From JBBQXY01 sp051004815 (GTDB lineage: Bacteria; Chloroflexota; Ktedonobacteria; Ktedonobacterales; Ktedonobacteraceae), in assembly GCA_051004815.1 (NCBI GenBank), contig JBPCJY010000198.1, positions 1-33,177 of the forward strand: DNA of 33,177 nucleotides. Reading direction: 5' to 3'. How positions within the stretch are numbered: position 1 is the stretch's first letter; each line of letters begins with the position of its first letter. The notes under the pieces are model-generated. The model saw only the letters and a list, made by a program, of their open reading frames with translations. It was not told the origin of the DNA and did not search any database. Positions 1-8,714 of the stretch are shown in pieces. Position numbers and translations under genes: made by a program.

Positions 1-66
1 CGGCGCTCAGAATGACAGGCGAAACCGGCACGCTTCAAAAAACCTCCCAGTGAAAGACCCTGGGAG
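1..66. repeat. Fragment of composite intergenic repeat (right half)
   Basis: Bases 1-20 match the right arm of the TGTCAT palindrome at 16088-16117 with few mismatches. Bases 36-56 are a minus-strand copy of the roughly 21-bp terminal motif (CTTTCAC..GGAGGTTTTTTG) also found at 15999, 16133, 23771 and 23969. Bases 44-50 and 60-66 (CTCCCAG/CTGGGAG) form a small hairpin. The left half of the unit lies outside the window. Confidence 0.7.
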
Positions 67-82
67 TGGGGCGCGGCTTAAC

Positions 83-113
83 TTGACTATGACACTACGG
101 CATGGTTTAGAAT
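83..113 (+). promoter_or_regulatory. Possible promoter of the alpha/beta hydrolase gene
   Basis: TTGACT at 83-88 is a good -35 box. A -10 could be TTTAGA at 106-111 (17-nt spacer) or TAGAAT at 108-113 (19-nt spacer). Transcription would start near 119, giving a leader of about 70 nt before the ATG at 189. Pattern match only. Confidence 0.4.
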
Positions 114-188
114 AACACGGTATCTTATGCGACATATCTCTGATCAAACACACTCAAAAGCTATACCATAGAAAGGACAGTCATAAAA

Positions 189-1196
189 ATGGCACAAAAC
201 TATAAAGAAGAGCGGTTTATGCTTGAGGCGGAAGGGCTACAGCTTCCAGCAGCTTTGACATTACCAGAGGAGCAGGAAGTCAAGTGGAGCATCGTCCTTA
301 TCCCCGGATCGATGGCGAGCGATGTTGACGGTAACTATCCCTCGGCCAATATGCATCCCCATATGTACGCCGACCTGGGGCGACAACTTGCGCAGCATGG
401 ACATGCAGTGCTGCGCTACGCCAAAAACGGGCCGGACACCGGCTCAATCGTCGTGGACGAAAAGAAGGCAGAGGAGCATCGTATCTTCCCCAGGCAGCAA
501 TATATTGCTATTGAGGCGTGCAAGAAGATCAAAGCATTGGTACCACAGGCGAAGGGACGAGCAATCGCGGGCCATAGCGAGGGAAGCGTGCATGGACTCG
601 TGCTTGCTCAGCGCAGTGATGCAGCGCTTGGCATCGATGCCTTCATAAGCCTCTCAGGGCCAGCGTATCGTTATATGGACCTATTCATTCACATGGCACG
701 CAAGTTGTCAGAGGAACAGGGAGAGATCATCGACTTCGGTGCCTTCAAGGTCAACGCCGCAAATTATATCCGCACGTTTGAACTCATGCGCGAAGGAAAG
801 CCATTGACGGACGAGATCAAGGCCGACCCCACGATGGCATTCTTCGTAAAGAACTGGGACAGCACCAGTCCCCAGGCTGAGCAACCGCGACAATATATGC
901 GCGACTATGACGCGCTTGATCCATGCGAGGAAATCGTGAAAATACCCGTTCCAGTCCTCATCGTGCAGGGAGGATTAGACCAATCGGGCGTCATTGCCGA
1001 CAATGGCGAACAACTCTACCAGGCCCGCTATGCCGCACATCCCGACACAACCTCCTACGCGTTCTTCCCCGATCTCCAGCACTTCTATAAACGTGCCACA
1101 CCAGCCATGAACTCACAGGAGTCAATGATGCTGGACGGAGAGACCGATGAGCGCGTAAGCAATGCAATCAGCGCATGGTTGGACAGCTTACACTAA
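189..1196 (+). CDS. Alpha/beta hydrolase (serine esterase/peptidase-like)
   Basis: A soluble 335-aa alpha/beta-hydrolase-fold enzyme that probably hydrolyses an ester, thioester or peptide substrate; the substrate cannot be told from sequence. The oxyanion-loop region IVLIPGSMASD lies near residue 35. The nucleophile elbow is GHSEGS (near residues 128-133), the likely acid is the Asp in VQGGLDQSG (near 265), and the catalytic His is in PDLQHFYK (near 300), so the triad is complete and in order. There is no signal peptide or membrane segment. The ATG at 189 follows an AAAGGA stretch at about 10 nt. It is a single-gene unit, convergent with the large minus-strand gene downstream. A longer insertion between the elbow and the Asp acts as a lid, as in dienelactone-hydrolase/BAAT relatives. 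Confidence 0.85.
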   Translation: MAQNYKEERFMLEAEGLQLPAALTLPEEQEVKWSIVLIPGSMASDVDGNYPSANMHPHMYADLGRQLAQHGHAVLRYAKNGPDTGSIVVDEKKAEEHRIFPRQQYIAIEACKKIKALVPQAKGRAIAGHSEGSVHGLVLAQRSDAALGIDAFISLSGPAYRYMDLFIHMARKLSEEQGEIIDFGAFKVNAANYIRTFELMREGKPLTDEIKADPTMAFFVKNWDSTSPQAEQPRQYMRDYDALDPCEEIVKIPVPVLIVQGGLDQSGVIADNGEQLYQARYAAHPDTTSYAFFPDLQHFYKRATPAMNSQESMMLDGETDERVSNAISAWLDSLH

Positions 1197-1222
1197 CTTC
1201 ATATTTGGTAGAATACACAGTG

Positions 1223-1317
1223 CCAGGGCGACCGCAAGGGATCGCCCCTACTATACACGAGGGAATCGGCTTGACAAGCCTGTATATAGTAGGGGCGATC
1301 CCTTGCGGTCGCCCTGG
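1223..1317. repeat. Long palindromic repeat between convergent genes
   Basis: Arms 1223-1255 and 1285-1317 are perfect 33-bp inverted repeats around a 29-nt loop. Each arm also contains an inner inverted repeat (GGGCGA ... TCGCCC). The arm is clearly related to the arms at 28606-28643 and 28686-28723 inside the atp operon. It sits between two convergent genes and could end transcription from both sides, but its recurrence shows it is a dispersed repeat. Confidence 0.85.
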
Positions 1318-1354
1318 AAAAAGACGACACAACCCGCCATCACTACCAATATGC

Positions 1355-4300
1355 TTAGACTTTCAAATCCGGCTTTGCGATAACCGCTGACACGCCTTGC
1401 TCGCGAATCAGGTTGTTGAAAGCCGCTACATCGGTGTCGATGACCGTTTGCAGCCGCTTGAGTTGTACATCAACGCGGGCCGCTAGCGCATCAAACAGTT
1501 CATACTCCTGCCGTGTTGGCGCGGCATCGGCACTTCCTACCGTTCCTGAGAGGGCTGCCAGCTTGGCATTGAGCTTGGCGGGATGGTTCAAGGTATCCTG
1601 CCTGGTCTTGGCCTTGACCTGGATCAACTCTTCCTCGATGCTTGAAAGCGTCTCTTTCAGGGGTTTAGCCGCCTCCTGTAGCTTCTCATTGTCCTGCTGT
1701 CCCTGAGTGCGCCTTTCCCACTCCTCAATTTGCTGCCGTACACTTCTAAGCGTCGTGATGGCATCGTGCGTCGCGGTGAGCTTGTCACAAATCTTCATGC
1801 GCAAGGCAAACTGCGCCGTCAAATCTTCCTGGGTCGCGGCTATACGCGGGTCTTTCTGAATTTCAAACGAGGCCGTATAATGCTGGTCATCCACGGACAA
1901 ACGCACCTGATAAGTACCGGGTGCCGCGGTTGGGCCAGTCAACACTCCTTCCGCACCGGCATAGCCTTCTACCTTGCTTGGATCAGGATAGCGCATGTTC
2001 CAGGCAAAGCGATTCGCGCCCGCCTCTTTGGCAACACGCTGCTCTTGCGGCTCTTTCTCCTGACCTCTAATCACCGTCGATTTCTCAACTTCACCCGGCT
2101 CTTTGCCCTTTTCTTTACTGGAGAAAGACTTGATCTCCTTCCCCTCGGCATCGAGGAACGTTAATGTCACCTCGCCTTCCAGCTTCTGCTTGAGATAATA
2201 GGATACAATGACACCGTCGGGCGGGTTCTGACCTGCATCGATATTGTAGTCTACAGTCGCGCCGTTGGGTTTCTGCGTGCGGATAGACGCTACCGTTGTG
2301 GCACCAGTATTGCGATAAAACTTTCCTGCACCAGCAGCACGAGAGAAACCCCAGTCTGTCATGTAATGAATAGCGGCGCGAGGTGTAAACAGGTGCGCAG
2401 CCTCGTTGTGCAGCTCCTCCCTCATCTGTCGCAACGGCGTCACATCATCCAGTATCCAGAAACCGCGCCCATGCGTTGCGGCGACCAAATCATCATTTTT
2501 TATCACCATGTCATGAATAGGTACAACAGGCAGGTTGAGTTTGAGCGATTGCCAGTTCGCCCCATCGTCAAACGAAACCAGCATGCCTGTCTCGGTTCCC
2601 GCGTAGAGCAGTCCGCTCCGCTCAGGGTCTTCACGAATGACGCGGGTGATGGCATTGGCAGCAATGTTCGCGCTAATGCTCGTCCAGGTCTTGCCATAAT
2701 CGTTGGTTTTAAAAAGGTACGGCTGGAAATCATCCAGTTTGTAGCGCGTCGCCGCCACATAGGCCGTCGCGGCGTCATGGGGAGAGGGTTCGATAATACT
2801 GATCAACGCCCATTCAGGCAAGCCAGCGGGCGTCACATTTTCCCAGTTTTCCCCATTGTCGTGTGAGATATGAATCAGTCCGTCATCGGAGCCAGCCCAG
2901 AACAGACCACGTTCAATAGGCGATTCGGTAAAAGCAAAGATCGTGCAATAGTATTCCGCGCCGGTGTTATCTTTGGTGATGGGGCCGCCGGAAGACTCTA
3001 ACTTTGTCGGGTCATTGCGCGTCAGATCAGGGCTAATAATCTCCCAACTGCTCCCCTCGTCGGTCGAGCGAAAGACGTGGTTGCCGGTCATATAGAGCAC
3101 ATGGGGGTCATGCGGTGAGAGCAGAATGGGGCATGTCCACTGGAAGCGATACTTCTGGTCTATAGCTCCCCAACCCGACGCCAATTCAGGCCAGACGGCA
3201 ATATTGCGATGCTGGTTGCTGCGATGATCGTAGCGCGTGATGTAGCCTTGATAGTTACCGGCAAAGACAATGTTCGGATCATCCGGTCGCACAGCGATAT
3301 AGCCACTTTCGCCTCCGCCAACCTCGTAACAATCGGCTATGGTAATGCCCGCCAGGGGCGAACGACTGGGAACGGAGAGCGTCGAGTTATCCTGCTGCGC
3401 ACCATATACCCTGTAAGGTACCTGCGTATCGGTAGTAACGTGATAAAACTCTTCCGTGGGCTGGTTATAGATGGATGACCAGCTATCACTGCCATTGTAA
3501 CTTACGCAAGCCCCGCCATCATTGCCCTCGATCATGCGCAGAGGATTACGCGGGTCAATCCATAGATCATGATGATCGCCGTGTGGGATAGGGACTTCAA
3601 AGAAGCTACGTCCGCCATCAATAGATTTCCAGGCTTGGACATTGAGTGCCCAGAGCGTTTCCGCATCCTGTGGGTCGGCAATGATATGCTGATAGTACCA
3701 TGCTCGCGCACGTATGGGTCGCTCTTCCGAGAGCCGTTGCCAATGTTCCCCACCGTCGTCCGAACGAAAAACAGCACCATCCTCAGCTTCAATAATGGCC
3801 CAGACGCGCTCGGCTTTGGCTGGGGAGACCGCGAGGCCAATCTTGCCCAGCAATCCGGTCGGCAGACCCGGCTTACACGTAATGTCCGTCCAGGTATCAC
3901 CACCATCCGTCGATTTGTAGATGCCGCTATCTTCGCCCCCACTGATCAAGGTATGCGGGAGTCGCTGGGCTTCCCAGAAAGAGGCATACAGGATACGCGG
4001 GTTATTTGGATCTATGGCAAGGTCAATGGCACCCGCCTTCTCGCTTTTGAAAAGGACGTTCTCCCACGTTTTGCCACCATCCCGCGAACGATACACGCCC
4101 CGTTCCGCGTTCGGCCCATGGGCATGACCCAAAGCCGCTACGTATACGACATCAGGATTCTGGGGGTGAATGCGTACTTTCCCGATATGGCGCGTGTCCT
4201 CTAGCCCAAGGTGTATCCACGTCTTGCCCATATCGGTCGATTTGTAGACGCCATCACCGTGCGAGACGTTCCCACGAATGGTTGCCTCGCCCATACCCGC

Positions 4301-4579
4301 GTAGATCACATTCGGGTCGGATGGCGCGACAGCCAACGCGCCGACCGAGGCACGCTTAAAATAGCCATCGGACACATTTGTCCAGTAAAGGCCACCGTCA
4401 TTCGTCTTCCAGACGCCTCCGCCTGTCGAACCAAAATAGAACACTTGTGGATGCACCGGGTCGCCCGCTACAGCCACAACACGCCCCCCGCGATAGGGGC
4501 CAATCGAACGCCATTCCAGCGCGTTCAGCATGGTGGGATCAATGGTTGTGCGTTCTTGCGTTTCTTGCTCATTAGCCAT
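1355..4579 (-). CDS. Large Asp-box (BNR) beta-propeller protein, VPS10/sortilin-like
   Basis: A 1074-aa protein built of beta-propeller repeats, of the type often annotated as 'glycosyl hydrolase, BNR repeat' or VPS10-domain protein. At least ten Asp-box motifs (S/T-x-D-x-G-x-x-W) are readable, for example KTNDGGLYW, KSTDMGKTW, RSRDGGKTW, KSTDGGDTW, RSDDGGEHW, RSTDEGSSW, ISHDNGENW, KTNDYGKTW and SFDDGANW. They are followed by a conserved ATHGRGFWILDD segment near residue 700, a beta-rich module and a helical C-terminal region. No glycosidase catalytic residues can be assigned, so binding or scaffold function is equally possible. The N-terminus (MANEQETQERTT) is hydrophilic with no signal peptide, unlike many family members. 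The start at 4579 has an AAGAGATG stretch about 8 nt upstream. It is transcribed alone, convergent with the hydrolase. Confidence 0.85.
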   Translation of the reverse strand: MANEQETQERTTIDPTMLNALEWRSIGPYRGGRVVAVAGDPVHPQVFYFGSTGGGVWKTNDGGLYWTNVSDGYFKRASVGALAVAPSDPNVIYAGMGEATIRGNVSHGDGVYKSTDMGKTWIHLGLEDTRHIGKVRIHPQNPDVVYVAALGHAHGPNAERGVYRSRDGGKTWENVLFKSEKAGAIDLAIDPNNPRILYASFWEAQRLPHTLISGGEDSGIYKSTDGGDTWTDITCKPGLPTGLLGKIGLAVSPAKAERVWAIIEAEDGAVFRSDDGGEHWQRLSEERPIRARAWYYQHIIADPQDAETLWALNVQAWKSIDGGRSFFEVPIPHGDHHDLWIDPRNPLRMIEGNDGGACVSYNGSDSWSSIYNQPTEEFYHVTTDTQVPYRVYGAQQDNSTLSVPSRSPLAGITIADCYEVGGGESGYIAVRPDDPNIVFAGNYQGYITRYDHRSNQHRNIAVWPELASGWGAIDQKYRFQWTCPILLSPHDPHVLYMTGNHVFRSTDEGSSWEIISPDLTRNDPTKLESSGGPITKDNTGAEYYCTIFAFTESPIERGLFWAGSDDGLIHISHDNGENWENVTPAGLPEWALISIIEPSPHDAATAYVAATRYKLDDFQPYLFKTNDYGKTWTSISANIAANAITRVIREDPERSGLLYAGTETGMLVSFDDGANWQSLKLNLPVVPIHDMVIKNDDLVAATHGRGFWILDDVTPLRQMREELHNEAAHLFTPRAAIHYMTDWGFSRAAGAGKFYRNTGATTVASIRTQKPNGATVDYNIDAGQNPPDGVIVSYYLKQKLEGEVTLTFLDAEGKEIKSFSSKEKGKEPGEVEKSTVIRGQEKEPQEQRVAKEAGANRFAWNMRYPDPSKVEGYAGAEGVLTGPTAAPGTYQVRLSVDDQHYTASFEIQKDPRIAATQEDLTAQFALRMKICDKLTATHDAITTLRSVRQQIEEWERRTQGQQDNEKLQEAAKPLKETLSSIEEELIQVKAKTRQDTLNHPAKLNAKLAALSGTVGSADAAPTRQEYELFDALAARVDVQLKRLQTVIDTDVAAFNNLIREQGVSAVIAKPDLKV

Positions 4580-4740
4580 ACAGTATCATCTCTTTTCTAG
4601 ACACGCAAAGTGCAGTACGTTTTGTACGTACGAGAAGCAATCTCTCACGTTGGTTATCTGTGGCAATTGTCAAAACAACCGCTGAGAGATATGTGGATAC
4701 TGTATTGTATCATATGCAAATTTTGACCCAAAAATGCCAG

Positions 4741-5796
4741 TTAATATATTTCTCGTTCGGACTCCTTACAGACATTAGCAAATTCTATGGTGCTTCCTTC
4801 AACGGTAGGAATTTGCCAGTAGTGCAAACGCCATCCAGCTCCATGTTTTTGAAGCATGAGACGCCAGGCTCTGGCGTGATCACTCTCACGAATGAGTTGA
4901 GGACTATTTGCCGCTTCACTTTTCCTGAATCGATGTAAGCGATAACCAGCTATATCTTTTGCCTTATCCGCAATGACATCGCCAGCAGCACGTATACTAC
5001 TTCGTAGGACAATTTCATTCGTATCTAATCCACGTTCATTCACCGACTCAACAAAACGTGATCCTAATTGGAACGGAAACGGGCTACTGTTAATGCGCAG
5101 CCAGTCTTTTCTATTTTGCTGTTCGATAGCATAGGTGATGCCATGCTCGCCTTTGGCCCAAACATCCATCACATCTACCAGAGGTAGCAAGTCATCAGGG
5201 GTGATCAATAGTGAGAACGGTTGAGCAATTTTGTTATCGGCAGGACGAATAAAGTCAGGAAGTGCCTCCAGAATTACTACTGAAACGAGTATCTCTTTTG
5301 AGCCATCCACCAGTGCTAGTGTCGCAAAGCGTAACTCTTGTCCAAAAGGATTGCCTATCTGCTTGCAAGCGCAACAATTAGCGAATAGAAGATGTACACC
5401 AGCATGAATATATTTGGGTAAGCGCGAAACAAATTGCTCTGGATTGATATTGATCGAACCTGTTTCGGGTACAATAATATACTCCAAGCGTTCCAGATGG
5501 ATTTCAAGATCTAGAGATTCGTCACGAAAAAACTCATTCACATTCCTCGCAATTTGGTTTATATTGATATTCAAGCGATACTTTTGCTGCAATTGTCTTA
5601 GTTGTTCAAAACTGGGGAATTGCTCATGATCTTCGAGGAGGGCTGATGCTTGCCGATAATGTAGCCATGTAAAAGGAGCAGTAAGAGCTACTTTCAACCA
5701 GGTGGTCAGGTTCTCTAGCCACAGTTCCACTTCCGCCCTGCTAGCTCCATCAGGAGGCACCTTGATGATCACAGGGTCTATCACAATATTAGCCAT
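4741..5796 (-). CDS. Unknown 351-aa partner of the DUF3696-like ATPase
   Basis: I do not recognise this family. It is a soluble 351-aa protein without signal peptide or membrane helix. Visible features are a helical N-terminal half (residues 20-110), a cysteine cluster C141-C142-C144 (NCCACKQ) in the middle, and a well-defined tail (residues 303-345) with RESDHARAWR, then GAGWRLHYWQIP and IEFANV. The tail has the look of a small beta-hairpin domain at the end of a helical protein. Its ATG (5796) overlaps the last 8 bases of the upstream ATPase gene (ATGGCTAA), so the two are translationally coupled and very probably act together. Both genes are clearly AT-richer than their neighbours. It could be the effector or the sensor of a two-component ATPase system; neither role is proven and no nuclease motif can be assigned. 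Confidence 0.8.
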   Translation of the reverse strand: MANIVIDPVIIKVPPDGASRAEVELWLENLTTWLKVALTAPFTWLHYRQASALLEDHEQFPSFEQLRQLQQKYRLNININQIARNVNEFFRDESLDLEIHLERLEYIIVPETGSININPEQFVSRLPKYIHAGVHLLFANCCACKQIGNPFGQELRFATLALVDGSKEILVSVVILEALPDFIRPADNKIAQPFSLLITPDDLLPLVDVMDVWAKGEHGITYAIEQQNRKDWLRINSSPFPFQLGSRFVESVNERGLDTNEIVLRSSIRAAGDVIADKAKDIAGYRLHRFRKSEAANSPQLIRESDHARAWRLMLQKHGAGWRLHYWQIPTVEGSTIEFANVCKESEREIY

Positions 5797-7393
5797 TACT
5801 TGCTTTTTTCGCTCTTTTCCTCAGGCTGGCTGCGGTAATTCTGTCTTCTTGCAGCATCGTCTCGTCAAAAAAGCCATCCGGCCAGTTGAGAATATTGCCT
5901 TGTGGTGAAATCTCGATAGGGTTAAATCTAGCTGCGCCTTGTTTGTCCTGATCGACAAAATAGATTAAGCAGTCACTATTTTCTTGTCCACCTGCTTGTA
6001 CAATGTGATAGCGCAATTGACTGACAAGATTCTCACTGTGTGTCTCAATCAAGCACTGCTTGCCACATTTTGCCAATCCCATGAAGAAATCCCCTAAGCG
6101 AGCTTGTACGCTGGGATGTAGGTGCAATTCGGGCTGCTCAACAAGCAGTAATGTATTGTCAGGTGCCAGGAGACCCATCACTAGAATAGGTAAAACTTGG
6201 CTGACACCAACGCCTACCGCAGTAAGCGGCAATGCTTTATGCCCTTCTCTATGCACTACTTGCCAACTTACTCCACTCTGTCCCGCTACTTGAATCTTTA
6301 CTTCGTTTGCTACTTCTAAGTAATTCACCCAGGTATCAAGAGCTTCTTTTAATGTACTCTGCTCATTTTTCCTGTCGAAAGGATTGTACCACTGTATACT
6401 TGCATTCTGATTAGCATCATAAACTGCTGCTGCATACTCTCCTTTTGCGCCAACGTCATCTAACTCACTACTTGGCGCAAATCTTTGAGATGACTGTGGA
6501 TCAGCACGCAGAGGGCCCAAGTAACGTATTTTACTGGTAAAAAACTGAACAACCTGCTCAACTGCCCCTTCGAGATTTTCTACATACACATTGTTAGTTA
6601 CAGCTTCTAAGCCCGTAATTCCCTTATTATCGCTAATAGCTGTCTGCGGCGATTCTTCTTTTCCAATCAGACGAGCAGGAAGAAAATGAGAAAAGGATAC
6701 GAGAGATGAATCAGGAGCATGAGTGTTGGCTAATTTACTTTTTAATTTAAATGTGCCTAGATAATTTAACTCTGTGATGGCATAAGGAACAAGTCTTAAA
6801 TATTCGGGCGCGACATCTTTGAGAAATTCATCAAGTTCTGTCGGTGTTAACAACTTAATATCTATACTAAATTCAAATAACGTCTCACTTCCTGAGAACA
6901 AAGAGGATTGTGCGTAGGAAGATTCAATCATTTCCATCGAAACGCTTTCCACGTTGACTTTCGATGCTTCAATGGCAGAGATGCTAGTACCATTGCCGCT
7001 CGCGCTGCGGAACCGAGAAGTGACCTTCACAGATTGGGTGTTTGTACTTAATCCAACAGCAAGGTTTTCATTTACTAACCTGATCTTACCATTGGCAGGT
7101 ATCTTGATCTCCTCTTTTTCCATTTCCAGTTCAAAGCTGACCACAAGGGTTCGCAAATTCGTTTGCTCGCTCAATATATCTTCAAAGGTACCTAGCTGAA
7201 CTATAGGGCCATTCGGGAGTAAAGCGCGATCTAGCACTCGACTGCTCAACGTCTGTGCAATCATCAAAATTGACTGAATAAGACTGCTCTTGCCAGAGCT
7301 ATTGCGGCCAGCAAGAACTGTGACAGGGGCTAATGTTAACTCACCAGAATCGAGGATGGGTTTGAAGTTTTGTATTAACCAGCTTTTTAGCAT
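5789..7393 (-). CDS. AAA/ABC-type ATPase, OLD-like with DUF3696 C-terminus
   Basis: A 534-aa SMC/OLD-type ATPase. Walker A is GRNSSGKS at residues 29-36, directly after the typical N-terminal LIQNFKPILDSGEL strand. A signature-like segment LTAVGVGVSQVLPIL is at 390-404, Walker B LLLVEQPELHLHP is at 415-427, and the switch segment IETHSENL is at 449-456. The end (IEISPQGNILNWPDGFFDE, 493-511) is the DUF3696-type tail. The middle, about 90-300, is a poorly conserved insertion. No TOPRIM domain follows, so this is not a full OLD nuclease. The ATG at 7393 has AGGGGA 7 nt upstream. It overlaps the next gene by 8 bp. Low GC relative to flanking rlmN and the BNR gene suggests acquisition by transfer. 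Such ATPases commonly occur in phage-defence and toxin-like gene pairs; that role here is inferred. Confidence 0.88.
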   Translation of the reverse strand: MLKSWLIQNFKPILDSGELTLAPVTVLAGRNSSGKSSLIQSILMIAQTLSSRVLDRALLPNGPIVQLGTFEDILSEQTNLRTLVVSFELEMEKEEIKIPANGKIRLVNENLAVGLSTNTQSVKVTSRFRSASGNGTSISAIEASKVNVESVSMEMIESSYAQSSLFSGSETLFEFSIDIKLLTPTELDEFLKDVAPEYLRLVPYAITELNYLGTFKLKSKLANTHAPDSSLVSFSHFLPARLIGKEESPQTAISDNKGITGLEAVTNNVYVENLEGAVEQVVQFFTSKIRYLGPLRADPQSSQRFAPSSELDDVGAKGEYAAAVYDANQNASIQWYNPFDRKNEQSTLKEALDTWVNYLEVANEVKIQVAGQSGVSWQVVHREGHKALPLTAVGVGVSQVLPILVMGLLAPDNTLLLVEQPELHLHPSVQARLGDFFMGLAKCGKQCLIETHSENLVSQLRYHIVQAGGQENSDCLIYFVDQDKQGAARFNPIEISPQGNILNWPDGFFDETMLQEDRITAASLRKRAKKASNG

Positions 7394-7542
7394 TGTTGTG
7401 TCCCCTGCTCGTTATTGTATATTTCAATGTCTAAGAGATATGAGGTTCTTGCTAGCCTTATGCCGCTATTGCTAGTATACATGTCTATGCTGATTGTATC
7501 GCACTTTGGAGTTTTTAGGAATAGTAAAATCAGCACTAACCA

Positions 7543-7572
7543 AAGACAATACCACCCAATCCATGCTATAAT
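7543..7572 (+). promoter_or_regulatory. rlmN promoter giving a leaderless mRNA
   Basis: A perfect TATAAT lies at 7567-7572, with AAGACA at 7543-7548 and an 18-nt spacer. The rlmN ATG begins at 7578, only 5 nt after the -10 box, so transcription should start at or within the start codon. An in-frame TGA at 7572-7574 excludes a longer upstream start. Confidence 0.65.
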
Positions 7573-7577
7573 GAGCT

Positions 7578-8714
7578 ATGACCATCACACCTATAAACAC
7601 CAACAAAAAGACCGATCTGCTGGCCCTCACGTTGCCCCAATTGCAAGCATGGATTGTGGAACATGGCGAGGCGGCATTTCGCGCCAAACAACTCTATAAC
7701 TGGCTCTATCAACGCCTCTGTACGGATTTCGCGCAGATGAGCAATCTGCCGCAATCCTTGCGCGAGAAGCTCGCGGAAGAGGCCAGCATTGGCCCCATGA
7801 TTGTGCGTAGCGAACTGCACTCCAAAGACGACCGCACGCGCAAAATATTACTGGAGCTTGCCGATGGCAAACTCATTGAATCGGTATTGATGCTCTATCC
7901 TCCCTATGGCGAGAATAGCCCACGCGCCACCGTCTGCGTCTCCACCCAGGCTGGTTGCGCCTTTGGCTGCACCTTCTGCGCCACCGGACAGATGGGCTTT
8001 GACCGTCACCTCAGCGCGGGCGAAATCGTGGCCCAGGTGCTTTTCTTTGCGCGAGAACTACGCTCGGCACCGTGGACAGCCGCTGGACTCCCTGGTAGCA
8101 CACCTATCGACCACATCACCAATATCGTCTTAATGGGTATGGGCGAGCCGCTCCACAACTACAACAACGTGTTACAGGCTCTGCATATCCTGAATAGCGC
8201 GGAGGGCTTCAATCTGGGGGCGCGGCATATGACCGTCTCCACCGTGGGGCTGGTTCCCGCCATTCGCAAGCTCAGCCAGGAACCATTGCAAGTCAATCTA
8301 GCTATCTCTTTGCATGCTCCGACCGACGAATTGCGCAGCCAGACCATGCCGATCAACCGCAAATATCCCGTGCAAGAACTTATCGCGGCCTGCAAAGACT
8401 ATATCGCCGCTACACGGCGGCAGGTAACTTTTGAGTACGTGCTATTGGCGGGAGTCAACGACACAGCAGAGTATGCCCATCGCCTGGGCGAGCTTCTGAC
8501 ACCACTCAAGCAGTTTGCCCATGTGAACTGTATTCCGGTCAACGCCACCTCTGCCAGCTATAGCACTCCTGGGCCAGAGGCCATTCGCGCTTTCCGCACT
8601 ATTCTCTTCGAGCGCGGCATCAGCAATAGCGTGCGGGCCGAGCGCGGTGATGATATCGCTGCCGCCTGCGGTCAATTGCGCACACGCTTCGAAAAAGTTC
8701 AGGCCAGCAAGTAA
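7578..8714 (+). CDS. rlmN: 23S rRNA/tRNA adenine-C2 methyltransferase RlmN
   Basis: A 378-aa radical-SAM enzyme that methylates C2 of A2503 in 23S rRNA and A37 in some tRNAs. The 4Fe-4S/SAM motif CxxxCxxC is C127-C131-C134 (GCAFGCTFCATGQMGF). The methyl-carrier cysteine is in the C-terminal RGDDIAAACGQL (about C364). MGMGEPLHNYNNV and the SLHAPTDELR segment are typical of the family, and the length is normal. The N-terminal helical domain (DLLALTLPQLQAWI) begins soon after the start, which supports ATG 7578. There is no Shine-Dalgarno because the message appears leaderless. The gene is divergent from the AAA ATPase operon and convergent with rpmB, with its stop codon inside a perfect hairpin. 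Confidence 0.97.
   Translation: MTITPINTNKKTDLLALTLPQLQAWIVEHGEAAFRAKQLYNWLYQRLCTDFAQMSNLPQSLREKLAEEASIGPMIVRSELHSKDDRTRKILLELADGKLIESVLMLYPPYGENSPRATVCVSTQAGCAFGCTFCATGQMGFDRHLSAGEIVAQVLFFARELRSAPWTAAGLPGSTPIDHITNIVLMGMGEPLHNYNNVLQALHILNSAEGFNLGARHMTVSTVGLVPAIRKLSQEPLQVNLAISLHAPTDELRSQTMPINRKYPVQELIAACKDYIAATRRQVTFEYVLLAGVNDTAEYAHRLGELLTPLKQFAHVNCIPVNATSASYSTPGPEAIRAFRTILFERGISNSVRAERGDDIAAACGQLRTRFEKVQASK

Noticed and set aside
3569..4204. 211-aa plus-strand open frame inside the BNR gene
   Set aside because: Antisense to repeated Asp-box coding sequence, no SD and no recognisable domain; the minus-strand protein is clearly real.
5789..7393. Complete OLD-family nuclease
   Set aside because: The protein ends with the DUF3696-type tail shortly after the ATPase switch region; there is no TOPRIM domain.
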